In this document: positions 26,991 to 34,315 of the stretch, in pieces
Numbering within the stretch: the stretch's first letter is position 1
Layout of the letters: every line of letters starts with the position of its first letter
Notes under the pieces: model-generated
The model's input: only the letters and a program-made list of their open reading frames with translations
Told to the model about the DNA's origin: nothing
The model's database searches: none
Program-made: the position numbers and the translations under genes
Source: Patescibacteria group bacterium
Lineage (GTDB): Bacteria; Patescibacteriota; Patescibacteriia; Magasanikbacterales; UBA922
Length of the DNA: 37,842 nt
NCBI GenBank assembly: GCA_018823045.1
Contig: JAHJIX010000019.1
Span: 1-37,842, forward strand
Direction of reading: 5' to 3'

Positions 26991-27329
26991 AAGAGCCCAT
27001 ATATCGTGGTATATATGGGCAAAGATACTTATGCGGTTTTGTATTCTTTAACGAATACCTAGGCTTCGGGAAAAGACTTTATCCCCGCATTAAGTTAGTA
27101 AAAACTAACCAAATTCAGTTTTGCCCATAAGACAAAAAAGAATTATTACCTAGCCTTTCATTTCTGAAAGGAAAACTTTTGACTTCTACTCTTCTTTCTA
27201 TTAAAGAAAGAAGCAAGGAATTAAATAATTACTTATTTAATTTAGCCATGTACCCACAAGGTACATGCTTGTATACCCTTCTTTCAAAAGATATACAACC
27301 CTTACTGTTAGTACTACTAACCGGTAGAT
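26984..27329 (-). ncRNA. Structured RNA of about 345 nt, class not recognised
   Basis: A minus-strand unit bounded by a strong promoter (TTGACA-17-TAAGAT, 27335-27363) and an intrinsic terminator (26984-27020), with no open frame. The RNA reads as consecutive perfect hairpins: GUUAGU/ACUAAC, UUGUAUA/UAUACAA, CAUGUACC/GGUACAUG, AAUUAAAUAA/UUAUUUAAUU, CUUCUUUC/GAAAGAAG and CCUUUCA-GAAA-UGAAAGG, then a 3' part with GGUUAGU/ACUAACU and ACUUAaUGCGG/CCGCAUAAGU enclosing two smaller hairpins. A 10-bp helix can also form between 27120-27129 and 27014-27023. Length fits RNase P RNA or tmRNA, but I find neither the RNase P GAAAGUCC/ACAGAA cores nor a tmRNA T-arm and tag. Either a very divergent housekeeping RNA or a new class. 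Confidence 0.62.
26994..27020 (-). terminator. Terminator of the structured RNA
   Basis: GCCCATATAT-ACCACG-ATATATGGGC on the minus strand, a perfect 10-bp stem, followed by TCTTTTAATTT. On the plus strand it starts 3 bp after the tspO stop but lacks a T-tail. Confidence 0.75.
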
Positions 27330-27334
27330 ATTTC

Positions 27335-27380
27335 ATCTTAGTCTATTTTTTATAATTTGTCAATACTATACTGTGGATAA
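27335..27380 (-). promoter_or_regulatory. Promoter of the structured RNA with TTATCCACA site
   Basis: Minus strand: TTATCCACA (27372-27380), 8 bp, perfect TTGACA (27358-27363), 17 bp, TAAGAT (27335-27340). The site is farther from the -35 than in the other three promoters. Confidence 0.7.
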
Positions 27381-27594
27381 CTAGATATTGACGAATAAAA
27401 AAAGAACTAGGCCTTCCTATTGAATATGTAAAAAGAGAAAAAAATGATTGAACAACAAAAAAATAGTCGAGACAGTATAACCTCGATAACACTATAAATA
27501 CAAGTATATTTCAACATATTCTTCTTTTATCAAAAGAGGATATGCCAAAACATATTTTTACGTAAAAACATATAAGTGTCACTATCTTACCCAA
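27381..27594. other. Intergenic stretch without a recognised gene
   Basis: A very AT-rich stretch between the RNA promoter and the typA terminator. I see only an imperfect palindrome at about 27551-27573 (ATATTTTTACGTAAAAACATAT-like) and no open frame or convincing promoter pair. Confidence 0.5.
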
Positions 27595-27595
27595 T

Positions 27596-27625
27596 AAAAA
27601 AGCCATCGTATTTGCGATGACTTTT
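27596..27625 (-). terminator. typA terminator
   Basis: GTCATCG-CAAATA-CGATGGC followed by TTTTTT on the minus strand, about 15 bp past the typA stop. Confidence 0.85.
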
Positions 27626-27640
27626 TTGATTTCTATTCAA

Positions 27641-29431
27641 TTATTTTTTTCGACCTAATCTTTTACGTTCATTTTCAGTCAATAATTGTTTACGAATACG
27701 AATATGGTTTGGAGTAATTTCTAAATATTCATCATCAGTAATAATTTCAAGACCACGCTCTAAGGTAACAATCATTGGTGGAGTCAAGTTTAACGCGTCA
27801 TCTGAACCACTGGCACGCATATTTGTTAATTGCTTTCCTTTAATAGGATTGACATTCATATCCTCTCCTTTTGACGTATTTCCAATAACCATTCCTTCAT
27901 ACACTTCTGTATTTGGTCCAATATATAACACACCACGATCTTGCAAATTTGCAAGTGAATATCCAAGTGCTTTTCCTTTTTCCATAGAAATCATTGAACC
28001 AACATTTCTCTTCTTGATTTCTCCTGCATATGGTTTAAATCCAATCACTTGTGTACAAAGAATTCCTTCTCCTCGAGTATCCATAACAAATTGTCCACGG
28101 TATCCAAGTAAACCACGTGATGGAATTTCAAAAATAATACGTGTTTGTCCATCTTTGGTCATCATATTTGTCGTCACTCCTTTTCGTTTTCCTAATTTTT
28201 CAATCACAATACCAGCAAATTCATCTGGGACATCAACAGTCACTTCTTCGTATGGCTCTTGTTTTTTTCCATCCACTTCTTTGATAATAACTTGTGGTTG
28301 AGATACTTGCATTTCAAATCCTTCACGACGCATGTTTTCGAGCAATACCGCAATATGCATTTCTCCACGACCATATACTTTATAATGATCAGTCGAAGAA
28401 AAATCTACTTGAAGACCAACATTAATTTCTAACTCTTTTTCTAAACGTTCTCTTATTTGACGTGTTGTAACGAATTTTCCATCTTGACCTGCAAAAGGAG
28501 AACTATTAACCAACAAATTCATAGAAATCGTTGGCTCATCGATTGTAATTGCTGGCAATGGTTCTTGTGTTTCTGCTTCACAAATTGTTTCTCCAATATA
28601 AATGTCAGGAATACCAGAAATCATTACCAAATCACCAGCGAATGCTTCACTTGCTTCTTCCTTAACTATCCCTCTAAATGTTTGGATTTTATTAATACTC
28701 CCTGTTCGTGTTTCTCCATCAGGTTTTCTTACCACAACTTTTGCTCCTGCCTTAATTGTTCCTTCGTAAATTCGTCCAATAGCTAAACGTCCAAGATAAT
28801 TGTCGTACCCGAGATTAAACGGTTGCATTCTAAATGGCACCTCGATTTTTGCGGGTGCTGGTGGAACATGTTCTAAAATAGCATCGAGAATAGGAAACAA
28901 GTTATCACTTTCGTCTTCCATATTCTTTTTTGCAATACCTGCTTTTCCATTTGCATATAATGTTACAAATTCTAATTGTTCATCATTTGCACCGAGATCC
29001 ATGAATAATTCAAGTACTTGGTCATGCGCACGTTCAACGTCTGCGGCAGGTTTATCAATTTTGTTTAAAATAACAATAGGTTTTAAGCCTAAGTCTAATG
29101 ATTTCTTTAATACAAATTTTGTTTGTGGCATTGGGCCTTCTTGTGCATCAACAATGAGTAATACAGAATCAATTGAACGAAGAACACGCTCAACTTCTGA
29201 ACCAAAATCAGCATGCCCTGGAGTATCTACAATATTAATTTTTGTATCTTTATAAAAAACTGATGTATTTTTAGCATAAATAGTAATACCACGCTCTAGC
29301 TCAAGTGCGTTGCTATCCATACTTACGGTATCATCAGCACTTACCATTCCCGTTTGACGCATAATTGCATCTGTGAGTGTCGTTTTACCATGATCAACGT
29401 GGGCAATGATTGCAATATTTCTAATTTCCAT
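27641..29431 (-). CDS. typA: Ribosome-associated GTPase TypA/BipA
   Basis: EF-G-like GTPase that binds 70S ribosomes and supports growth under stress and 50S assembly. With the ATG at 29431 the protein has 596 residues, normal for the family. G motifs: AHVDHGKT 10-17, LERGITI 45-51, DTPGH 69-73, NKID 123-126. The C-terminal BipA-specific region with GRGEMHIAVLLENMRREGFE, PSRGLLGYRGQF and IRKQLLTENERKR is complete. A TTG two codons upstream (29437) is also possible, but the MEIRNIAIIAHVDHGKT start is usual. Strong promoter upstream; hairpin near the 5' end of the mRNA (about 29456-29476); no Shine-Dalgarno. Confidence 0.96.
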   Translation of the reverse strand: MEIRNIAIIAHVDHGKTTLTDAIMRQTGMVSADDTVSMDSNALELERGITIYAKNTSVFYKDTKINIVDTPGHADFGSEVERVLRSIDSVLLIVDAQEGPMPQTKFVLKKSLDLGLKPIVILNKIDKPAADVERAHDQVLELFMDLGANDEQLEFVTLYANGKAGIAKKNMEDESDNLFPILDAILEHVPPAPAKIEVPFRMQPFNLGYDNYLGRLAIGRIYEGTIKAGAKVVVRKPDGETRTGSINKIQTFRGIVKEEASEAFAGDLVMISGIPDIYIGETICEAETQEPLPAITIDEPTISMNLLVNSSPFAGQDGKFVTTRQIRERLEKELEINVGLQVDFSSTDHYKVYGRGEMHIAVLLENMRREGFEMQVSQPQVIIKEVDGKKQEPYEEVTVDVPDEFAGIVIEKLGKRKGVTTNMMTKDGQTRIIFEIPSRGLLGYRGQFVMDTRGEGILCTQVIGFKPYAGEIKKRNVGSMISMEKGKALGYSLANLQDRGVLYIGPNTEVYEGMVIGNTSKGEDMNVNPIKGKQLTNMRASGSDDALNLTPPMIVTLERGLEIITDDEYLEITPNHIRIRKQLLTENERKRLGRKK

Positions 29432-29487
29432 AGCCAAATAATCTATTAAATAAGCGGCTCCTATAATATAGGAGTCGTTGATGCAAT

Positions 29488-29516
29488 AGTATAGCGCATT
29501 TTTTTCTATTTGTCAA
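29488..29516 (-). promoter_or_regulatory. typA promoter
   Basis: Minus strand perfect TTGACA (29511-29516), 17 bp, TATACT (29488-29493). The leader then forms GACTCCTATA/TATAGGAGCC, a hairpin close to the transcript's 5' end. Confidence 0.8.
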
Positions 29517-29541
29517 GCAAAAAACGGTATTTTTTTGTTTT

Positions 29542-29780
29542 TTATTCACTATATTCCTTTAATTTAGCTATAAGCTGATCTATCACCTCTAACTGTTTAG
29601 CACTCATCCCTTTTTTTAACTCAATGTTATTTTATCAGTAAGAGCCCAAATCAGCGAATCTACCAAAACATCAGCCTCTTCTGGATCCATGACAGCAAAA
29701 GTCATATATGCCGGCAAGTAATACTGTTGAGCTTCACTATTTAGTAGAGGAAAAGAATCACGTTGCCGAGCAAGCATCTT
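29542..29780 (-). pseudogene. Frameshifted C-terminal remnant of a small protein (DUF6714-like?)
   Basis: Just downstream of the tRNA on the same strand, one frame reads ARQRDSFPLLNSEAQQYYLP, then AYMTFAVMDPEEADVLVDSL, then IWALTDK and soon a stop at 29616. A neighbouring frame continues with LKKGMSAKQLEVIDQLIAKL and KEYSE to a TAA at 29542. Joined by a one-base shift near 29625-29635 they read as one natural protein end. The YYLPAY phrase with an Asp-rich turn and a terminal helix recalls DUF6714-type proteins, which I hold only loosely. The N-terminal part is absent; the tRNA lies there instead. Confidence 0.5.
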
Positions 29781-29782
29781 AA

Positions 29783-29858
29783 TGGAGCCATCATCCAGGA
29801 TTGAACTGGAGACCTCAGCCTTACCATGGCTGCGCTCTACCAACTGAGCTATGATGGC
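29783..29858 (-). tRNA. tRNA-Thr (GGU), CCA encoded
   Basis: Folded by hand: acceptor GCCATCA/TGATGGC, D arm GCTC/GAGC, anticodon stem CAGCC/GGCTG with loop ATGGTAA (anticodon GGT, T33 present), variable AGGTC, T arm TCCAG/CTGGA with TTCAATC, discriminator T and encoded CCA. All stems pair. It is transcribed from a strong promoter at 29924-29952 through an unusual leader. Confidence 0.95.
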
Positions 29859-29908
29859 GTGTAAACCAACTGCCTGCCCGCCTCGGGCGGGAGCTATGAT
29901 GGCGTGTA
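29839..29908 (-). repeat. Duplicated tRNA-Thr 5' end interrupted by a GC-rich palindrome
   Basis: A 25-bp unit covering the first about 20 nt of tRNA-Thr plus 5 flanking bases (29839-29863) occurs again at 29865-29908. The upstream copy is split by a 19-bp insertion (29873-29891), cctgCCCGCCtcgGGCGGG, a GC-rich hairpin alien to the surrounding AT-rich DNA. Confidence 0.9.
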
Positions 29909-29923
29909 CTCTAATATGCCAAA

Positions 29924-29952
29924 AGTATATCAATATTTTGTATATTCGTCAA
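29924..29952 (-). promoter_or_regulatory. tRNA-Thr promoter
   Basis: Minus strand TTGACG (29947-29952), 17 bp, TATACT (29924-29929). The start site should be near 29917, so the precursor includes the broken partial tRNA copy. Confidence 0.75.
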
Positions 29953-29956
29953 TATC

Positions 29957-29985
29957 TAGACCTGCCAATAGAGATATGATACAAT
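29957..29985 (+). promoter_or_regulatory. Promoter of the cytochrome b5-like lipoprotein
   Basis: TAGACC (29957-29962), 17 bp, TACAAT (29980-29985), about 30 bp before the ATG. It is back-to-back with the tRNA promoter. Confidence 0.5.
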
Positions 29986-30016
29986 ACTAATATTATTTAG
30001 CTAAGTATACATAGAT

Positions 30017-30385
30017 ATGAATAAAACAATAGCAATTCTCCCCGTATTATTTCTTACCGTATTTCTCTCTGGATGTGGGCAAAGTACAGAGCCAACTCCT
30101 GAAACAACACCTGAAGAAACGCAAACACCTATTGAAGAAGTGCTCCCAACAGAAAAAGATAATAGTATCAGTCTAAGTGATATACAAAAGCATAATACCA
30201 AAGAAGATTGCTGGACTGCTATTGATGGAAAAGTCTATGATATCAGCCCATATATTGCCCTTGGAGTACACAAACCAGTCATTGTCAAAGGTTGTGGCAT
30301 TGATTCAAGTGCGATGTTTGCACGTGACCATGGAGAAAGTGACCGCATGTTATTACCTGATTACTACATTGGAGAATTGAAATAA
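30017..30385 (+). CDS. Lipoprotein with cytochrome b5-like haem-binding domain
   Basis: A 122-residue lipoprotein: signal segment, lipobox LSGC (Cys20), a Pro/Glu/Thr linker (22-47), then a cytochrome b5-like domain (52-122). The fold markers SLSDIQKHNTKEDCWTAIDG, KVYDISPYI and DYYIGEL are in the family order. The usual HPGG is HKPV, with H85 as first ligand, and the FxxxH ending FARDH gives H105 as second ligand. Haem binding is therefore likely but not certain. It should sit on the outer face of the cytoplasmic membrane. The flavocytochrome gene follows after a terminator, so a one-electron acceptor or donor role with that enzyme is inferred. Confidence 0.85.
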   Translation: MNKTIAILPVLFLTVFLSGCGQSTEPTPETTPEETQTPIEEVLPTEKDNSISLSDIQKHNTKEDCWTAIDGKVYDISPYIALGVHKPVIVKGCGIDSSAMFARDHGESDRMLLPDYYIGELK

Positions 30386-30400
30386 TATTTTTATTTTTTT

Positions 30401-30431
30401 CATAAAGCAGACTATATCAGTCTGTTTTATG
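30401..30431 (+). terminator. Terminator after the b5-like gene
   Basis: CATAAAGCAGACT and AGTCTGTTTTATG pair around ATATC; the right arm supplies the T-rich tail. It runs into the -10 of the next gene. Confidence 0.65.
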
Positions 30432-30438
30432 TTATACT
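30430..30438 (+). promoter_or_regulatory. Extended -10 of the ferric-reductase-like gene
   Basis: TGTTATACT, about 30 bp before the ATG at 30468. The TG overlaps the terminator of the previous gene; no clear -35. Confidence 0.45.
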
Positions 30439-30467
30439 TAATTGAATATTACTAATGATTATACAAT

Positions 30468-31682
30468 ATGTTTACTGATCTCACCCTTACAGCAATCCTT
30501 TATGACCTTGGGCGACTTACTGGTCTTATTGCATTTTTTGGCTTAGGCATATTAGTCTTTGCTGGTGATACAACCCGATTTTTTGATCGTTTTTTTGGTT
30601 TTGATCGACTGATTCCATTTTTAAAAAAACTCTCTTACGGCACTGCTGTTTTTCTGCTCCTTCATCCCATATTCTTCATGATAGCTAAACAAAAGTTTCT
30701 TGCCTATCTCATTCCTGATTTCTTTTATTTGCACCTTGCCCTGGGCATTGTTGCCTTTTACTTATTTATCATCGTTATGATCGCGTCAGCGCTCTACAAA
30801 CGCATTTCTCATCTTGCCTGGCAATATTTACATGTGCTTAACTACATCTTATTTTTTATCAGCCTACAACACGCCAAACATTGGGGATCATCTTCTTCAT
30901 ATTGGTATATAAGTGCGAGTTATCAAGCGATGCTCTTTCTTATTGTTATAGGACTCATTTATCGGGCACAACATAAAATTCGTCACAAAACAAAAGCATA
31001 TCCAATTAAAAACATTATAAACGAAAACCACGATACAAAAACTTTTGTATTTGATATGGGAGAAAAACAACATTTTCAAGCAGGACAATTTTGTTTACTC
31101 CGCATACACGATAAAACAAGAAAATTACATGCCCGCCATCCATTTACCATGTCTAATGCTCCAGGAAGTACCGAACTCGCATTTACTATTAAACAATCCG
31201 GTCGATTTACTGAGGCATTATTTCAATTAAAAAAAGGAGACAAAGTCCTCATTGAAGGCCCCTTTGGTATCTTCACTAAAAAAAGATGCACAACAAAAAG
31301 ACAGGTCTTTATTGCAGGTGGTGTTGGCATTACTCCATTTAAAAGCATGCTTGAAGATCCATCAACAGAAAATGATCCAAGAAAAATATTCCTTTTTTAT
31401 GGAGCGCGCAGCAAAAAAAACATGCTATTTGAAGACTTTTTTTCCAAAAAACTCTCTAAAAAGTTTCACGCGATTTATTGTCTTAGTCAAGAAAAAAAAT
31501 CAGATGGTATTTGTGAAATTGGCTATATTGATGAAAAAATACTTCTCAAATATATCACATCATTTGAAGAAACCTGCTTTTATATTTGTGGTCCAGAAGC
31601 AATGAAACAATCAGTTATAGGCATTCTAAAAAAACACAAGGTTCCAAAAGAACATATTATTGTAGAACATTTTTATTGGTAA
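30468..31682 (+). CDS. Ferric-reductase-like membrane flavocytochrome
   Basis: A 404-residue protein. The first about 165 residues hold six membrane segments with histidines suited to haem ligation (H66, H89, H122, H135), as in ferric reductase/YedZ-type domains. The remainder is an FNR module: FAD-binding RHPFTMSNAPGS, a phosphate-binding GEGP-like IEGPFG, NAD(P)-binding GGVGITPFKSM (about 280-290) and the C-terminal CGPEAM. It would take electrons from cytoplasmic NAD(P)H through FAD and haems to an acceptor outside, possibly metal, oxygen or the b5-like lipoprotein encoded just upstream. Substrate is inferred only. Start chosen at 30468 because the TM segment follows at once. Confidence 0.9.
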   Translation: MFTDLTLTAILYDLGRLTGLIAFFGLGILVFAGDTTRFFDRFFGFDRLIPFLKKLSYGTAVFLLLHPIFFMIAKQKFLAYLIPDFFYLHLALGIVAFYLFIIVMIASALYKRISHLAWQYLHVLNYILFFISLQHAKHWGSSSSYWYISASYQAMLFLIVIGLIYRAQHKIRHKTKAYPIKNIINENHDTKTFVFDMGEKQHFQAGQFCLLRIHDKTRKLHARHPFTMSNAPGSTELAFTIKQSGRFTEALFQLKKGDKVLIEGPFGIFTKKRCTTKRQVFIAGGVGITPFKSMLEDPSTENDPRKIFLFYGARSKKNMLFEDFFSKKLSKKFHAIYCLSQEKKSDGICEIGYIDEKILLKYITSFEETCFYICGPEAMKQSVIGILKKHKVPKEHIIVEHFYW

Positions 31683-31690
31683 AAGGTTCT

Positions 31691-31719
31691 TAGACAAACA
31701 CACCTATATATGGTATAAC
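31691..31719 (+). promoter_or_regulatory. Promoter of the Pro-rich lipoprotein
   Basis: TAGACA (31691-31696), 17 bp, TATAAC (31714-31719), about 28 bp before the ATG. Confidence 0.6.
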
Positions 31720-31747
31720 TAGTATATCTTAACAGTACCTATTGTTT

Positions 31748-32638
31748 ATGAATAAAAAATATATTCTTCCAACCGCTCTCATGATCCTGTTACTTACAGG
31801 ATCCGGATGTTCAATGAACACCAAAAAAGTGGAACAAATACCAATACAACCAACGCCAACACCCATTGTAGCAGAAGTGGCTGACCCTATTGAAAAAGAA
31901 AAACCAAGTACAGTGACCGCAGAAGTAACTATTGCTACTAGCACAGAAAAAGCACCTGCAGAAGTAATAGAGACAGAACCTGCGCCACCAGTAGTTGTTG
32001 TTTCACCAAAACCAGCACCTGTTGCCTGTGGAACAGACACAAGCTGCCTTCAAAAACATATCCAAAACTGTCTCCCAGCTACAGGAGAAATGACATTTTT
32101 AGTACAAACATTTGGCTTAATTATTACTGACAATGGTCAAACATGTACTGTCCGCCATACAGCAAAATCTGGATTTGAAGGAGAATTTGCAAGTTGGATT
32201 GGCGAATATTTTGACTGTAGTTTTGATAAAGCAACACTCAAAGCAAACCCAGAAATATACACTGATGCATTTATTGATCCAATAAACCAGTGTAGTGGCC
32301 CATATGTTGATTTAATGAAATCACTCGATACGGCTTCTCAAGATACGACAACAAAATCAACTAAATTTATTGGAATCGATGTAGGAAAAAGTAGCAGCGT
32401 TGGTGATGATACATTTACTATTGTCCGTATCACGGATCTCAATTCTGTAACCTTTAATTATCAATCAAAAGATTACACTATCACACCCGGAGAAACAAAA
32501 ATTATTGGGACCACAGAAATTACTTTAGATACACTTGAAGAAAAAACATGCAAAATCAACGGAGAAGACTTATCAGGACTTGAATGTCATCAAACCCTTC
32601 CATATAAATCAACATTCAAAGTGCTCTATATAAAATAA
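31748..32638 (+). CDS. Pro/Thr-linker lipoprotein, unknown function
   Basis: A 296-residue lipoprotein starting MNKKYILPTAL, lipobox TGSGC, then a long Pro/Thr/Glu-rich spacer (to about residue 95) that would lift the rest off the membrane. The folded part begins at ACGTDTSCLQKHIQNC and has seven or more cysteines, probably in disulfides; the C-terminal about 80 residues (GIDVGKSSSVGDDTFTIVRI onward) look like a separate small beta domain. I recognise no family. The in-frame TTG at 31742 is less likely than the ATG at 31748. It has its own promoter and a perfect terminator. Confidence 0.75.
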   Translation: MNKKYILPTALMILLLTGSGCSMNTKKVEQIPIQPTPTPIVAEVADPIEKEKPSTVTAEVTIATSTEKAPAEVIETEPAPPVVVVSPKPAPVACGTDTSCLQKHIQNCLPATGEMTFLVQTFGLIITDNGQTCTVRHTAKSGFEGEFASWIGEYFDCSFDKATLKANPEIYTDAFIDPINQCSGPYVDLMKSLDTASQDTTTKSTKFIGIDVGKSSSVGDDTFTIVRITDLNSVTFNYQSKDYTITPGETKIIGTTEITLDTLEEKTCKINGEDLSGLECHQTLPYKSTFKVLYIK

Positions 32639-32648
32639 AAAGACACAT

Positions 32649-32680
32649 AAAAAGGACGAGCTTATAAGCTCGTCCTTTTT
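32649..32680 (+). terminator. Terminator after the Pro-rich lipoprotein
   Basis: AAAGGACGAGCTTATAAGCT with its mirror CGTCCTTTTT: a perfect palindromic stem with T-tail, 11 bp past the stop. Confidence 0.9.
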
Positions 32681-32738
32681 TATTGTCTAAACATCTACTT
32701 TAGGATATACTAAATGTATAGATATAATCAATACATAT

Positions 32739-33356
32739 ATGTTTCAGAATCTTCCACTGTTTCATAAAAAAAAGAAAAAGAAAACTGTTGGATTTATCCA
32801 TGAAACCCACCAACACATTTGGATAAAATTTCTATTTGTTTTACTCTTATTTGTTCTTTATTTTATTTTTATTTCTATTCATTATGGTCTACATGATGGT
32901 TTTTTAATTACGATACTTACTTGGTCATTTTTTGTTCTCTGCACACCTGTTGCTGACGCAGGTCTTTTGATTGATTTTCCTATTCGCCTTCTTTTTTGGA
33001 ATATACCAATGGTACTCAGTGAATTATTTGTCTGGGCAACCGCTATATGTTTAAATATATTCAGCATATTTTTTCTTCCTCACACATATGAAAAAACAAC
33101 AATATTATCTCTTTTTCATCATATTTTGTCTCATCCATATCCATTTTGGAGCATTATTATTCTTTCTAGCATAGGAACATTTCTCTCTGTGAAATTTGGA
33201 GATGAACTCATGGATTATATTAAACATAAAGATTGTACTTATCGAAAAAAACATCATCTCAAATCAAAAGCTATTATCCTTATATTTATTTTTTTACTCA
33301 CATTTATTATTTATGACTATATGTTACAAAATTTTGGAATTGAAATTCCTTTGTAA
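32739..33356 (+). CDS. Polytopic membrane protein, unknown function
   Basis: A 205-residue protein with a Lys-rich N-terminus (HKKKKKK) and about five membrane segments (about 29-50, 55-75, 88-112, 135-152, 178-195). The block TWSFFVLCTPVADAGLLIDF recalls a widespread conserved membrane family with an FVLCTPxADxG signature, for which I know no function. The C-terminal cytoplasmic loop is Lys/His-rich. The permease gene follows about 80 bp later in the same direction, so they may work together, but that is positional evidence only. Confidence 0.7.
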   Translation: MFQNLPLFHKKKKKKTVGFIHETHQHIWIKFLFVLLLFVLYFIFISIHYGLHDGFLITILTWSFFVLCTPVADAGLLIDFPIRLLFWNIPMVLSELFVWATAICLNIFSIFFLPHTYEKTTILSLFHHILSHPYPFWSIIILSSIGTFLSVKFGDELMDYIKHKDCTYRKKHHLKSKAIILIFIFLLTFIIYDYMLQNFGIEIPL

Positions 33357-33433
33357 CATATATATTTATAAAAAAAGGATATTTACAAATAGAAGAATCT
33401 ACTGAACTTGCCCATGCCGTAGAATTTTTCTTC

Positions 33434-34300
33434 TTGGATGTATTCAAAATATTTTTCCTCATGCTCCTTATTACTCATTTCATGAGTATTCTTCGCTATT
33501 ACTTCCCTATACAGAAATTACGAAGCTTTCTTATCGAAAAGAAACTTTATGGACTTGACTATCTTTTTGCAACCTTATTTGGAGCTATAACTCCTTTTTG
33601 TTCTTGTTCATCTATTCCGCTTTTTATAGGATTTCTTGAAGCACGAATACCTCTTGGCGTTACCTTTGCCTTCATGATAACTTCTCCACTGATCAATGAA
33701 GTTGCCATAGCCCTTTTCTTTGGAATCTTTGGATTAAAAATTACCCTCATGTACTTCGTCGCCGGTATTTCTATCGGTATGATAGGAGGATGGATCCTTG
33801 GAAAACTCAAAATGGAAAGATATGTAGAAGATTTTGTTTGGAAAGTACAGGCTCAAAAACAAAATAATAGAAAAGAAAAAAAAAGCTTCAAAAAAATATT
33901 TCCGAAACTCTCTCGAGAAGCTTTTGATATTATCAAAAAAGTTGCTTGGTACCTCATCGGAGGAATAGCCCTTGGTGCTTTTATTCATGGCTATATTCCA
34001 GAAAATTTTTTTGAAATGTATTTAGAACATGCAGGGTTTTGGGGTGTTCCTCTCGCTACGATATTAGCCGTTCCCATGTATGCTAATGCTAGTGCAGTCA
34101 TCCCCATTATAGAGTCCCTCGTAAGCAAAGGAGTGCCTATAGGAACCGCTTTAGCCTTCATGATGGCTATTGTAGGTCTATCTCTCCCAGAAGCTCTCAT
34201 ACTCAAGAAAGTCCTCAAATGGCAACTCTTAGCAACTTTTTTTGCTGTGGTTACCTTTGGAATTATTCTCATTGGTTATTTATTTAATTGGATGATTTGA
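33434..34300 (+). CDS. ArsP/YraQ-type permease (PF03773-like), start uncertain
   Basis: A roughly 288-residue membrane permease with the family signatures PFCSCSSIPLF, TSPLINEVAI, VPMYANASAVIPIIE and GLSLPEALILKKVLK in two symmetrical halves. Relatives export organoarsenicals or have unknown solutes. The only standard start in frame is TTG at 33434, but the frame stays open upstream and encodes EESTELAHAVEFFFLDVFKI, which looks like the natural N-terminus of this family. A Shine-Dalgarno-like AAAAAAGGA (33371-33379) stands 9 bp before an in-frame ATA at 33389. So the true start may be a non-standard ATA, or an ATG was lost by mutation or sequencing error. Confidence 0.85.
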   Translation: MDVFKIFFLMLLITHFMSILRYYFPIQKLRSFLIEKKLYGLDYLFATLFGAITPFCSCSSIPLFIGFLEARIPLGVTFAFMITSPLINEVAIALFFGIFGLKITLMYFVAGISIGMIGGWILGKLKMERYVEDFVWKVQAQKQNNRKEKKSFKKIFPKLSREAFDIIKKVAWYLIGGIALGAFIHGYIPENFFEMYLEHAGFWGVPLATILAVPMYANASAVIPIIESLVSKGVPIGTALAFMMAIVGLSLPEALILKKVLKWQLLATFFAVVTFGIILIGYLFNWMI

Positions 34301-34315
34301 TATTGAAAAGCTTTT

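Noticed and set aside
26984-27329. The structured RNA as an ordinary rnpB or ssrA gene
   Set aside because: The length fits, but I could not find the RNase P conserved cores or a tmRNA tRNA-like end with T-arm and tag peptide, so the name is not supported.
29783-29933. Protein-coding frame running through the tRNA (contains AQLVERSHG)
   Set aside because: That phrase is the usual translation of a tRNA gene; only the part after the tRNA resembles protein.
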